Positions 55,004 to 63,772 of a stretch of 64,000 nt of DNA are shown in pieces. Position 1 is the first letter of the stretch. Each line of letters begins with the position of its first letter. Location: NCBI GenBank assembly GCA_963773765.1, contig CAVZCC010000004.1, positions 62,001 through 126,000 of the forward strand, given 5' to 3'. The translations under genes and the position numbers were made by a program. This DNA is from CAVZCC01 sp963773765. GTDB lineage: Bacteria; Actinomycetota; Acidimicrobiia; Acidimicrobiales; Microtrichaceae. A model generated the notes under the pieces. The model ran no database searches and was not told the origin of the DNA. It saw nothing but the letters and a program-made list of their open reading frames with translations.

Positions 55004-55052
55004 TTGACAGCGAACAGGCGTTCGGGCAAGGTGACGGACGAACAGGCGTTCG
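55004..55052 (+). promoter_or_regulatory. Promoter of the LysM gene with two perfect LexA boxes
   Basis: TTGACA at 55004-55009 and CAAGGT at 55027-55032 with a 17-nt spacer. LexA box 3 (CGAACAGGCGTTCG, 55011-55024) fills the spacer and an identical box 4 (55039-55052) covers the predicted start site. The boxes are 28 bp apart, near an integral number of helical turns. Confidence 0.85.
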
Positions 55053-55153
55053 GCCCACCAGGGGCCCGGAACAGGGTCCGGGCCACGCCTCGCCGTCCCC
55101 CTCATCCGTCCCTCTCGTCCGTCACTGTCACACCCCTCCGGGAGACTCATCTC

Positions 55154-55588
55154 ATGGCAGCAGTCATCCATCTCCACACCGGCAGCCACGTCGCCCACCC
55201 GGCCCCGGACGACCTGCCCGTCGCCGTCGCCCGCCCGCAGCTCAGGGTTCTCCAGGGCGGCCGCTCCGCCGTCGCACAGGTCCCCACCTCCCGCCGGACC
55301 TTCGTCCTTCGCCGGAGCCTCGTGGCCGTGGTCGCCGCCGTGGTGGTCGTCGTCACGGCCCAGCTCGTCGGCTCCGTCGCCGGGGCCCTGGTCGGGTCCG
55401 CCTCGTCGGCCCCTCCGGCCTCCGGTCAGGTACGGGTCGTCCAGCCCGGGGACACGCTCTGGTCCATCGCCCGTGACGCCGCCCCCCGCACGGACCCGCG
55501 GGTGGTGGTGGACGACCTCCTGGCCCTCAACGGCGATGCTCCGCTCCGTGTCGGCCAGCAGCTCGTGTTGCCCGCCTCGCTGGGCTGA
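55154..55588 (+). CDS. SOS-controlled LysM membrane protein, likely cell-division suppressor
   Basis: 144 aa. Residues about 1-50 are cytoplasmic, a membrane helix follows at about 53-78 (LVAVVAAVVVVVTAQLVG), then an extracytoplasmic LysM domain (VRVVQPGDTLWSIARD to RVGQQLVLP). Position and architecture match YneA of Bacillus, ChiZ of Mycobacterium and DivS of Corynebacterium: divergent from lexA, one helix plus LysM (or an equivalent), and LexA-controlled. I infer that it delays septation during DNA damage. ATG 55154 follows GGGAGA at a normal distance. Confidence 0.85.
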   Translation: MAAVIHLHTGSHVAHPAPDDLPVAVARPQLRVLQGGRSAVAQVPTSRRTFVLRRSLVAVVAAVVVVVTAQLVGSVAGALVGSASSAPPASGQVRVVQPGDTLWSIARDAAPRTDPRVVVDDLLALNGDAPLRVGQQLVLPASLG

Positions 55589-55663
55589 ACGCGTGCCCAC
55601 CAGCGGCCCCGCCCTCCCGGCGCCCACATGCGGGCCCGGTCGGCCGGAGGTAGCGTCCGGGCC

Positions 55664-56131
55664 GTGCAATGTCCGTCGTGTGGGGCCCTGGAAGACCGGG
55701 TGGTGGACTCCCGCGCCGCAGATGACGGCACCTCCATCCGTCGTCGCCGCCAGTGTGAGCACTGCTCCACCCGGTTCACCACCTTCGAACGGGTGGAGGA
55801 CGTCTCGCCCGTGGTGGTCAAGCGGGACGGGCGCCGTGAGCCGTTCGACCGCACCAAGATCGAGGACGGCGTCCGGTCCGCCTGCAAGGGCCGTCCTGTG
55901 GACAGCATGCAGGTGGAGGCCCTCGTGGCCAGGGTGGAGGACCGCCTCCCGGGCCGGGGCGCAGAGGTGGAGAGCGCCCAGGTCGGCGCCCTCGCCCTGG
56001 AGGAGCTCCGCCGCCTGGACGGCGTCGCCGCGGTCCGATTCGCCAGCGTGTACAAGTCGTTCCAGGACCCGGAGGACTTCGAACGGGAGATCCAGCTCCT
56101 GGTGGAGCCGCCGGAGCAGCAGCCCAGCTGA
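55664..56131 (+). CDS. nrdR: Transcriptional repressor NrdR
   Basis: 155 aa. Zinc ribbon CPSCG...RRRRQCEHCSTRFTTFE at the N-terminus and an ATP-cone domain (VVVKRDGRREPFDRTKIEDGVRSA in segments). It represses ribonucleotide reductase genes when dATP is high. TAGCGT at 55651-55656 lies 7 nt before the GTG (leaderless). lexA-LysM-nrdR equals the mycobacterial order, and the reductase gene is 1.2 kb downstream. Confidence 0.96.
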   Translation: MQCPSCGALEDRVVDSRAADDGTSIRRRRQCEHCSTRFTTFERVEDVSPVVVKRDGRREPFDRTKIEDGVRSACKGRPVDSMQVEALVARVEDRLPGRGAEVESAQVGALALEELRRLDGVAAVRFASVYKSFQDPEDFEREIQLLVEPPEQQPS

Positions 56132-56141
56132 CGAGCGACGG

Positions 56142-56898
56142 TCAGCTGATGGGTCCTGCGGACCCGTCACGGTCCCGCCGGTAGGTCAGCAACAGGGTGC
56201 TGTCCTCCAGGACCATCCGATGCAGCCGGTAGGGATGGACGTGGGCCGGGGACCGACCCAGCAGGCCCACCTGGTCGCCGCCCACCAGGTGGGGGGACAC
56301 GGTCAGGAACAGCTCGTCCACCAGGTCCGCGGCGTTCAGCTGTCCCAGCAGGCCGGGCCCGCCCTCGCACAGGACCAGGCGGGCACCGTCGCCGGCCAGT
56401 CCCCGCAGTGCTGCGGGCAGGTCCACCGAGGTGGCGCCCACCGCACGGTGCTCCAGTCCGGCCGGCAGTCGGGTCGGGTCCGCCGCGTCGGGGTGCAGCA
56501 CCAGGGGAGGAGGGCCTTCGCCGTGCAGGAACGGTTGGTCCTCCGGGATCCGCAGGCTCGCGCTCACCACCACCAGGCGCGGAGCCGGGGCCTGGCCCCG
56601 GGCGGCCCGCAGCTCCTGCGCCTCGGGGACCGCCCACGGCCGTCGGTATCGTTCTTCCCTGGCGGTACCGGCGGCCACCAGGACCGCGTCGCACAGGGCG
56701 CGGCAGGGCGTGGAACGTCGTGCGGTCACCGGGGCTGCTCAGGGGTGCGGAGCGTCCCTCCACGCCGTAGGAGCCATCCAATGAGGCCACCATGTTGGCC
56801 ATGACCCAGGGCCGATCGCCCGGCACCGGCCGGCTGTCCGCGGCCAGGATCTCGAACGGGTCGTCGATCGGGCCCGGTTCCGGGAAGACTTGGTCCAT
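56142..56898 (-). CDS. RibD C-terminal-type (dihydrofolate-reductase-like) reductase (one corrected indel)
   Basis: 251 aa after removing one extra base near 56703 (coding strand CTG-c-CGC). The N-terminus has PWVMANMVASLDGSYGVEGRS, the NADPH-domain signature of RibD/pyrimidine reductase-like proteins; downstream DAVLVAAGTAREERYRRP, LCEGGPGLLGQLNAADLVDELFLTV and TYRRD close the fold. It may act in riboflavin synthesis or be a DHFR-like paralogue; the sequence does not discriminate. Divergent from nrdJ. Confidence 0.82.
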
Positions 56899-57070
56899 GG
56901 GACCGAACCCTACTGAGCGGTTGTCCACACCTTGTCCCGTTCCTGTGGAGGCCGAGATGGGCCGAAAGGCGCGCAGATGGCCACACCGGGGCGGCGTTGT
57001 CACCGCTGTCCACACGTCGGCCGGCCGCGTTGCCCACAAAATCCCGCCACCACGCGTCTTCCGGTGGACG

Positions 57071-57124
57071 CCTGTGGGAAAAGTCATGGGAAATCCACAT
57101 GTTGTTCCTCTTTTGTCCCACAGG
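57071..57124 (+). promoter_or_regulatory. Inverted repeat upstream of nrdJ
   Basis: Left arm CCTGTGGGAAAAG (57071-57083) pairs with CTTTTGTCCCACAGG (57110-57124), with a small bulge, around a 26-nt loop that contains the second TCCACA-N2-TTGT copy. It could be an operator or an RNA stem. Confidence 0.5.
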
Positions 57125-57140
57125 CTGGGGTCCGTAGTGT
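57113..57140 (+). promoter_or_regulatory. Candidate nrdJ promoter
   Basis: TTGTCC (57113-57118), 16-nt spacer, TAGTGT (57135-57140). The -35 lies in the right arm of the inverted repeat, so a protein bound there would block it. It predicts a leader of about 200 nt. Confidence 0.4.
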
Positions 57141-57349
57141 CGCCTCCTGCGGGCCGCGGCGCGGGCGGCCGGAATGGTGGCTGACGCCCACCCGACTCGT
57201 CGGGATGGGCGACTCCTGGGGGTTGGGCCCCCGACGGTCCTCGGACCGCCGGGTGACCTGTCTGGCCTCTGCCCGGTCGTCCGCGCCCGAACCCCCCGGT
57301 CCGCACGCGTCACCCCGCCCCCTTCCCTCCCCGCGCCAGGAGTCCTCCC

Positions 57350-60300
57350 GTGACACTCATGCCCGAAGAGATCACGCACCGCCTCGGCCGCCGCTTCACC
57401 ACCGCCGGGAGCTCCCCCTACGACGATGTCGCCTGGGAGCTGCGGGACGCCAGGCTCACCGACCACCGGGACGGATCCATCGCGTTCGAGCAGGTCGGGG
57501 TGGAGTTCCCCGCCGACTGGTCGGTGACCGCCTCCAACATCGTCGCCCAGAAGTACTTCCGGGGGCAGCTGGGGACCTCCCGTCGGGAGCGCTCGCTGCG
57601 CCAGGTCATCGACCGCGTGGTGGACACCATCGCGTCGTGGGGCACCAGGGACGGCTACTTCGCCGATGACGGGGAGGCGGACACCTTCGCCCAGGAGCTC
57701 CGGTGGCTCCTGCTGCACCAGCGGGTCTCGTTCAACTCGCCGGTGTGGTTCAACATCGGCGTGGCGGGGGTGGCCCAGCAGGCCGCGGCGTGCTTCATCC
57801 TGGACGTGGAGGACGACCTGCGCTCCATCCTCAACTGGTACGAGGAGGAGGGCGTCATCTTCAAGGGTGGGTCCGGGGCGGGCGCCAACCTGTCCAAGAT
57901 CCGATCCTCCCGGGAGCTGCTGAGCGGGGGCGGGTCGCCGTCGGGGCCGGTCAGCTTCATGCGCGGCGCCGATGCATCGGCGGGCACGATCAAGAGCGGG
58001 GGCACCACCCGACGCGCCGCCAAGATGGTCATCCTGGACGTGGACCACCCCGACGTGGAGGAGTTCATCTGGTGCAAGGCCCGGGAGGAGCGCAAGGCCC
58101 GGGTGCTCAAGGAGGCCGGGTTCGACATGGACCTGGACGGTGCCGACTCGTTCTCGGTGCAGTACCAGAACGCCAACAACTCGGTGCGCCTCACCGACGA
58201 CTTCATGCAGGCGGCGCTGGACGGACGGGACTGGGAGCTGACCGCACGCACCTCGGGCGAGGTGGTGGACCGGGTGCCGGCCCGTCGCATCCTGCGGGAG
58301 ATCGCCGAGGCGTCGTGGGAGTGCGCGGATCCGGGGGTCCAGTTCGACACCACCATCAACCGCTGGAACACCACCCCGAACGCGGGCCGCATCGAGGCCA
58401 GCAATCCTTGCTTCACCGGTGACACCCTGGTCCACACGGACCGCGGGCTGGTCGCGTTCACGGAGCTGGTGGACCGCCTCAACCACGGCGAGGAACTCGC
58501 CGTCTACACCCACGACGCAACGCACCCGGACCACCCTGCCGAACGCGTGCGCCTCTCCTCCCCGGACGCCGTCATGGTCACCGGCCACCATCCGGTGCTG
58601 CGCCTCCGCTTCGCGAACGGCATGGAGGTCCGTGCCACCCCGAACCATCGCTTCTTCACCCGGAACCGCGGCTTCGTCCGTGCCGACGAGTTGGGGCCGG
58701 AGGACCAGGTCAGGGTGCTGGACCAGCCTGCTCCCGCCATGCGGGCGTCCTTCACGATCCCGGTCCATGCCGGAGAGGAGGTCTGGCGGGAGAAGTACGA
58801 CCGCCGGGAGGGGCCGAACCTGCCGGAGGAGTGGGACCACACCTTCGCCCACTGGCTGGGCTGGCTCATCGGCGACGGCTGCATCTCCGGCAACACCGTG
58901 ACCACCATCTACGGCACCGCCGAGGAACGCGACACCATCCTCCCCCTGCACCAGATGCTGGTGCGAGGAGATCGCCGGTCGGGCCCTCAAGACGACCGCG
59001 CAACCCAACGGCACCACCGAGCTGCGCATCAGCCGCGCTCCTTTCCGACGCTACCTGGAGGCCCTCGGGGTCAAGGTGGTCAGGGCCCCCGCCAAGTCCG
59101 TTCCATGGGCCGTCGAGCAGGCCCCCCAGGAGATCGTTGCGTCGTTCCTGCGGGGACTCTTCGACGCCGACGGCTGCGCCATCCTGAACCCGGACAAGGG
59201 CAGCTACGTCGGCCTGGGCTCCGCCTCGCCGGAGCTCCTGCGCGGTGTGCAGCGCCTGCTGAGCACCTTCGGCATCGTGAGCCGTATCTACCGCACCCGC
59301 ACGGCGGGAGCGAGCAGCGGGCTTCGAGTACACGACCGTGCAGGGCGAGCACCGTCGCTACGAGTCCCGCACCGACCTGTACGACCTCCGCATCCCGGGT
59401 GCCGGCGTGGTCGCGTTCGCCCACCTCATCGGCTTCTCGGTGCCCCACAAGCAGGAGGCGGTCACCGAGATCCTCGCTTCCTGGACCAAGGGGCCCTACC
59501 GGACGAAGGCCTGGACCACCCTGGCGGACCGCATGGAGGACGGCGTCGAGCTGACCTACAACCTGTCCGAGCCGGTCAACCACAGCTACGTCGTGAACGG
59601 CCTGGTCGTCTCCAACTGCTCGGAGCACCTCCGCCTCGCCAACAGCGCGTGCAACCTCGCATCCCTCAACCTGCTTGTCCTTTCTGGACGAGGACGGGCA
59701 CTTCGACGCCGACGGGTTCGAGCACGCGGTCCGGGTGGTCGTGACCGCCCAGGACATCCTGGTCGGGGCGTCGGACTACCCCACGGACAAGATCGCGGAG
59801 CAGGCCCACGCAGCCCGTGACATCGGCATCGGCTACACCAACCTGGGCGCCGCCCTCATGGCGCTCGGCCTCCCGTACGACTCCGAGGACGGCCGGGCCT
59901 GGGCCGCCACCGTCACCGGCATCCTCACCGGCACCGCAGCGGTCCGCTCCACCGAGCTCGCGGCACGGCTCGGCCCTGCGCCGCTGTTCCACCAGGACGC
60001 GACCGCCTGGACCGACGTCTACCGCATGCACCTGGACGCGGCACGCGCCGTGGACGCGGTGGAGGCCCAGCCCGACCTCAACCAGCACCTGGTGCAGCTC
60101 TGGTCCACCGCGCTGGACGCCGTGGGCCGGGTCGGGGCCCGCAACGCGGAGCTGAGCGTCGCCGCTCCCACCGGCACCATCAGCTTCATGATGGGGGCGG
60201 ACACCACGGGCATCGAGCCGGACCTCGGCCTGATCAAGTTCAAGAAGCTCGTCGGCGGCGGCACGATGCAGATCGTCAACCAGACCGTGCCCCGCGCCCT

Positions 60301-61315
60301 GCGCCGCCTCGGCTACACCGACGACCAGATCGACGACATCGTCGCCCACATCGCGGAGGAGCATTCCGCGCTCGGTGCCCCGCACCTGGACCCCGGCCAC
60401 CTGGCGGTGTTCGCCTGCGCCATGGGGGACAACGTCATCACCTACGGCGGCCACCTCCGCATGATGGCGGCCATCCAGCCCTTCTTCTCCGGTGCCATGT
60501 CCAAGACGGTCAACCTGCCGGAGGAGACCACCGTCGACGAGGTGGAGCAGGTGCTGATCGACGCCTGGCGGACCGGCATCAAGTGCGTGGCCCTCTACCG
60601 GGACAACTGCAAGGTCGGCCAGCCCCTCAGCACCGGTAAGGACGCAGCCGCCGCAGCCACGCCGGCCGCGGCCGTGGCCCAGGTGGTGGAGCATGCCCCC
60701 CGGCCGGTCCGCGAGCGGCTGCCCCGCACCCGGGCGTCGCGCACCTTCGAGTTCCGGGTGGCGGACTGCAAGGGCTTCGTCACGGTGGGGGAGTACGCCG
60801 ACGGCCGTCCGGGGGAGCTGTTCATCCGGGTGTCCAAGCAGGGCTCCACCCTGGCCGGGATCATGGACGCGTTCGCCATCTCGGTGAGCCACGGTCTGCA
60901 GTACGGCGTTCCGCTCAGCGCCTTCGTGGGGGCGCTGGTCGGGATGCGCTTCGAGCCGGCCGGCATCACCGACGACCCGGAGGTGCGCATCGCCAACAGC
61001 CTGGTGGACTACCTGTTCCGCCGTCTGGCGCTGGAGTACCTGCCGTACCAGGAGCGCATGGAGCTGGGCGTGCTCGGCACCTCGGAACGGACCCAGCCCA
61101 CCCTGCCGGGCGTGGAGGAGGTCGGGGTGGAGACGGTCCAGGGCCACGACGTGGAGCCGGACCCGCCGACCCACCACGCCGTGGCCGCGCCGGTCGCCGA
61201 GCCGCTGCGGCCCGCCACGGACGCACCGCTGTGCATGACCTGCGGCGTGGTCATGACCCGGGCCGGGTCGTGCTTCGTGTGCCAGGAGTGCGGCACCACC
61301 AGCGGCTGCTCCTGA
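57350..61315 (+). CDS. nrdJ: Adenosylcobalamin-dependent ribonucleotide reductase with an intein (three corrected indels)
   Basis: About 1320 aa translated, about 918 after removal of a 402-residue intein. Class II reductase: NSPVWFN, the radical site N-P-C-S-E (split by the intein), SACNLASLNL, APTGTISFMMG, and a C-terminal Cys-rich tail (CMTCG...CQECGTTSGCS) that re-reduces the active site. GTG 57350 has AGGAG 7 nt upstream. Extra bases are near 58964 and 59321 (both inside the intein) and near 59677 (just after it). Regulation by NrdR is expected from the family and from the nearby nrdR gene; candidate sites are in the upstream region. Confidence 0.93.
58409..59616 (+). mobile_element. Class 1 intein with LAGLIDADG homing endonuclease in nrdJ
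   Basis: Starts at Cys (CFTGDTLVHTDRGL) and ends NHSYVVNGLVVSN before the C-extein Cys. Splicing blocks: N-terminal Cys; TPNHRFFT with the block B Thr and His; endonuclease blocks WLIGDGCI and FLRGLFDADGCA; block F YNLSEPVNHSY; block G VVSN then Cys. The penultimate residue is Ser instead of the usual His, seen in some inteins. About 402 aa after removing the extra bases at 58964 and 59321. Without that correction the endonuclease and the splicing C-terminus would be out of frame. Confidence 0.93.
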
Positions 61316-61412
61316 AACCCGTTGGGTGATGCGGTCCTGCCGGTGCCGCGGAGTCCGAACTCGTCGATGTGTGACGTGTAGGGGGTCGGATATCTACAGG
61401 TTCGGCGGACCC

Positions 61413-61428
61413 GACCCGGCGCCGGGTC
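61413..61428. terminator. Perfect palindrome between convergent genes
   Basis: GACCCGGC followed directly by GCCGGGTC, ending at the stop of the convergent sulfotransferase gene. Probably a shared transcription end; no U-tract. The rest of the 111-bp gap holds nothing recognisable. Confidence 0.4.
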
Positions 61429-62638
61429 AGCTGATGGGCTCGGACTCCACGTCGAAGAACTCCTGGTAGTCACGGGCGCGTTCCCGGAGCGCGGCCTCGT
61501 CCAGGCCGGTGTCCGCGAACGAGTAGCGGTTGAGCCCGCCGGCGCCGTCGCCGGGGTGGTCGGCCAGGAACGCCCGCATCCGGGCCTCCGTGTCCTCGGT
61601 GAGCTCCAGGCCGATCTGCTCGTAGATGGACGCGACCGCCGCGACCATGTCCCCCCGTGAGTCCTGGAACCTGATGTCGATCACCTGGCCGGGGGCGAAC
61701 AGCCCGTTGCGCCGGGCCTCGAGTGCCCGGTCGAGGCCCACCATGATGTCCTCGCCGTACTGCGCGGCCAGGGTCCGCACGTCGAACGAGTCGGTCGTCA
61801 TCTCCCGCAGGCTGGCGCCGAGCGCGCTGATGGAGGCGATGACCCGCAGCGGGTCCCGGTGGGTCTGGATCACGATGGCGTCGGGGTACTCGGCGAGGAG
61901 CGCCTCCAGGTGCCAGAGGTGGGCCGGCGACTTCAACAGCCACCGCTCGGCCATGTGCTCGGACTGGAGGTGCTGCAGGAACCGGCGGTGCCATCGGTAG
62001 GTCGGCGCCATGTCCGCCTCGTGCAGCAGCCACCGGTTGTAGTCCGGAACCTCGAACTGCAGCGAGTACTGCATGGAGCGGAAGTCGCTGGTGAAGATGC
62101 GCACGTCCTCCTGGGCCAGCTGCGCACCCAGCTCGTGGAACGCGGTGAAGCCGGGGATGATCGACTCGACCAGGTCGAAGCCGGCCTGGGCCTCGTCGAT
62201 GCGGGGATCGGTGAGGTAGGTGGCGGTCCGGGGGGCCGGGACCGGTCGCTCCACCTCCCAGCTGAGCGGTGCCCGGTTCGCCGGGTCCTGGGCCATCAGG
62301 TCGTAGAGGATCGTCGTGCCGGTGCGGGGCTGGCCCACGATGATGATCGGTCGGACCACCTGCTCCTCGGCGACCTGCGGATGGGTGCGGCGCCAGTCCT
62401 CGATGCGGAGGCGGTTGGACAGGTCCGCCACGATCCCGTCCCGCACCACCCCCACGCCGATCTCGTTGAGGTCGGCGGTGTCGGCCACCGACCGGAGGAA
62501 CAGGTCCAGCCCCTCCTGCCAGCTCGGCGCGCCGAAGTCGTCCAGGCCGGTGGCCTCGACGGCGGCGTCGACCAACCGGTCACGCGTGTCCCGGGAGCCG
62601 TCCAGGGGTGGTGCGGGCATCGCCATGGCGCCGACCAT
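61427..62638 (-). CDS. Sulfotransferase family protein
   Basis: 403 aa. The PAPS-binding P-loop is IIIVGQPRTGTTILYDLM (about residues 95-112) and the 3'-phosphate loop region is around THRDPLRVIASISAL. The family in actinomycetes acts on lipids or sterol-like acceptors; the acceptor is unknown. ATG 62638 is preferred because GGAG lies 5 nt upstream; in-frame starts further up lack a site. Divergent from the oxidoreductase gene. Confidence 0.85.
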   Translation of the reverse strand: MVGAMAMPAPPLDGSRDTRDRLVDAAVEATGLDDFGAPSWQEGLDLFLRSVADTADLNEIGVGVVRDGIVADLSNRLRIEDWRRTHPQVAEEQVVRPIIIVGQPRTGTTILYDLMAQDPANRAPLSWEVERPVPAPRTATYLTDPRIDEAQAGFDLVESIIPGFTAFHELGAQLAQEDVRIFTSDFRSMQYSLQFEVPDYNRWLLHEADMAPTYRWHRRFLQHLQSEHMAERWLLKSPAHLWHLEALLAEYPDAIVIQTHRDPLRVIASISALGASLREMTTDSFDVRTLAAQYGEDIMVGLDRALEARRNGLFAPGQVIDIRFQDSRGDMVAAVASIYEQIGLELTEDTEARMRAFLADHPGDGAGGLNRYSFADTGLDEAALRERARDYQEFFDVESEPIS

Positions 62639-62694
62639 AATCTCCGTGTCCACCGCCGGGGCCCGACGTCCGGCCCGGTCGCGAGGGGAGCCCG

Positions 62695-63768
62695 ATGAAG
62701 GCACTGCAGGTGAGCCGCCACGGCAGCCCGGGCCAGGTCCTGGTGGTCAACGACGTGGACGTCCCTGCGCCCGGGCCCGGGGAGGTGCAGATCCGGGTCG
62801 CGGCCGCCGCGCTGAACTTCAACGACATCGCCCGGTGCCGCGGGACCCTGGTGTCGGTCGCGAAGGACCCGCCGTTCACCCTCGGGATGGACCTGTGCGG
62901 GGTGGTGGAGGCCGCCGGGGCCGGCGCCGGTCACTGGGTCGGTCGGCGCGTCGTCGCCGTGTCGAAGGACGCACTCGGAGGCATCGCCGAGTACGCCGTC
63001 GCCCCGGTCGCCGGCGTGTTCGACGCCCCGGCGACGCTCAGCGACACGGAGGCCGCTGCATTCCTCCTCCCGTTCCACACGACCCACCTGGCACTGTTCG
63101 GCCGGGCCCGGCTGCAGGCGGGGGAGACGCTGCTGGTGCACTCCGGGGCCAGCGGCCTCGGCACCGCCGCCATCCAACTGGGCGCCGATGCCGGGGCGCG
63201 GGTCATCGCCACCGTGAGCAGTCCGGAGAAGGCTGCGCTGTGCTCGGCCCTCGGGGCCGACATCGTGGTCGACCACACCAGGGAGGACTTCGTCGAGGCC
63301 GTCCTGGCCGCCACCGACGACGTGGGGGCCGACGTCATCTGCGACCTCGCCGGGGGCGACTTCGTGGCGTCGTCCTGGCGGTGCGTGGCCCGGGGTGGGC
63401 GGTACCTGGCCGTGGGCTTCACCGACGACGGCGAGAACGGCATGACCGGCCGCCCCATCCGCATGGCCAGCATCGGCAACTTCTCGATCGTGGGGGTCAT
63501 GTGCGCATGGGTCGACGACCTGGACCCCGGCATGCGGCGGTTCGGGTTCAACCCCTTCACCCGCGCCGAGGGCGAACTGGTGCACGCAGACGTGGTGCGG
63601 CTGGTCGATGCCGGCCGGGTCCGGCCCCACGTCGGCCGCCGGGTCACGATGGACCGGGCCGCCGCCGCGCTCGACGACCACGAGCGCCGGCGCTCGGTGG
63701 GTCGGACCGTGGTGGATGTGGCGGCGGGTCCACCCGCGCCGCAAACGGGGGCGCCCCCCGTAGCGTGA
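62695..63768 (+). CDS. Zinc-independent MDR family quinone oxidoreductase
   Basis: 357 aa. GroES-like domain (LNFNDIARCRGT, TLGMDLCGVV) and a Rossmann domain with VHSGASGLGTAAIQLGADAGARVIAT, the NADPH motif of quinone oxidoreductases. No catalytic zinc Cys/His set at the expected places. GGGGAG precedes the ATG. Substrate unknown. Confidence 0.9.
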   Translation: MKALQVSRHGSPGQVLVVNDVDVPAPGPGEVQIRVAAAALNFNDIARCRGTLVSVAKDPPFTLGMDLCGVVEAAGAGAGHWVGRRVVAVSKDALGGIAEYAVAPVAGVFDAPATLSDTEAAAFLLPFHTTHLALFGRARLQAGETLLVHSGASGLGTAAIQLGADAGARVIATVSSPEKAALCSALGADIVVDHTREDFVEAVLAATDDVGADVICDLAGGDFVASSWRCVARGGRYLAVGFTDDGENGMTGRPIRMASIGNFSIVGVMCAWVDDLDPGMRRFGFNPFTRAEGELVHADVVRLVDAGRVRPHVGRRVTMDRAAAALDDHERRRSVGRTVVDVAAGPPAPQTGAPPVA

Positions 63769-63772
63769 CCGG

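Larger units (their letters stand above)
56899..57349. promoter_or_regulatory. 451-bp non-coding region before nrdJ with TCCACA motifs
   Basis: No supported gene. Less G+C-rich than its surroundings between 57060 and 57120. TCCACA cores occur at 56924, 56944 (minus), 57009 and 57094; TTGTCCACA at 56921-56929 is a perfect high-GC DnaA box. TCCACA-N2-TTGT appears twice (56924-56935 and 57094-57105). The rest up to the nrdJ start is a G/C-rich leader of about 200 nt in which I see no B12-box. Confidence 0.6.

Noticed and set aside
57141..57349. Cobalamin riboswitch in the nrdJ leader
   Set aside because: The gene is B12-dependent and the leader is long, but I find no GCCACTG B12-box or the other conserved riboswitch core segments; NrdR or DnaA control fits the visible motifs better.
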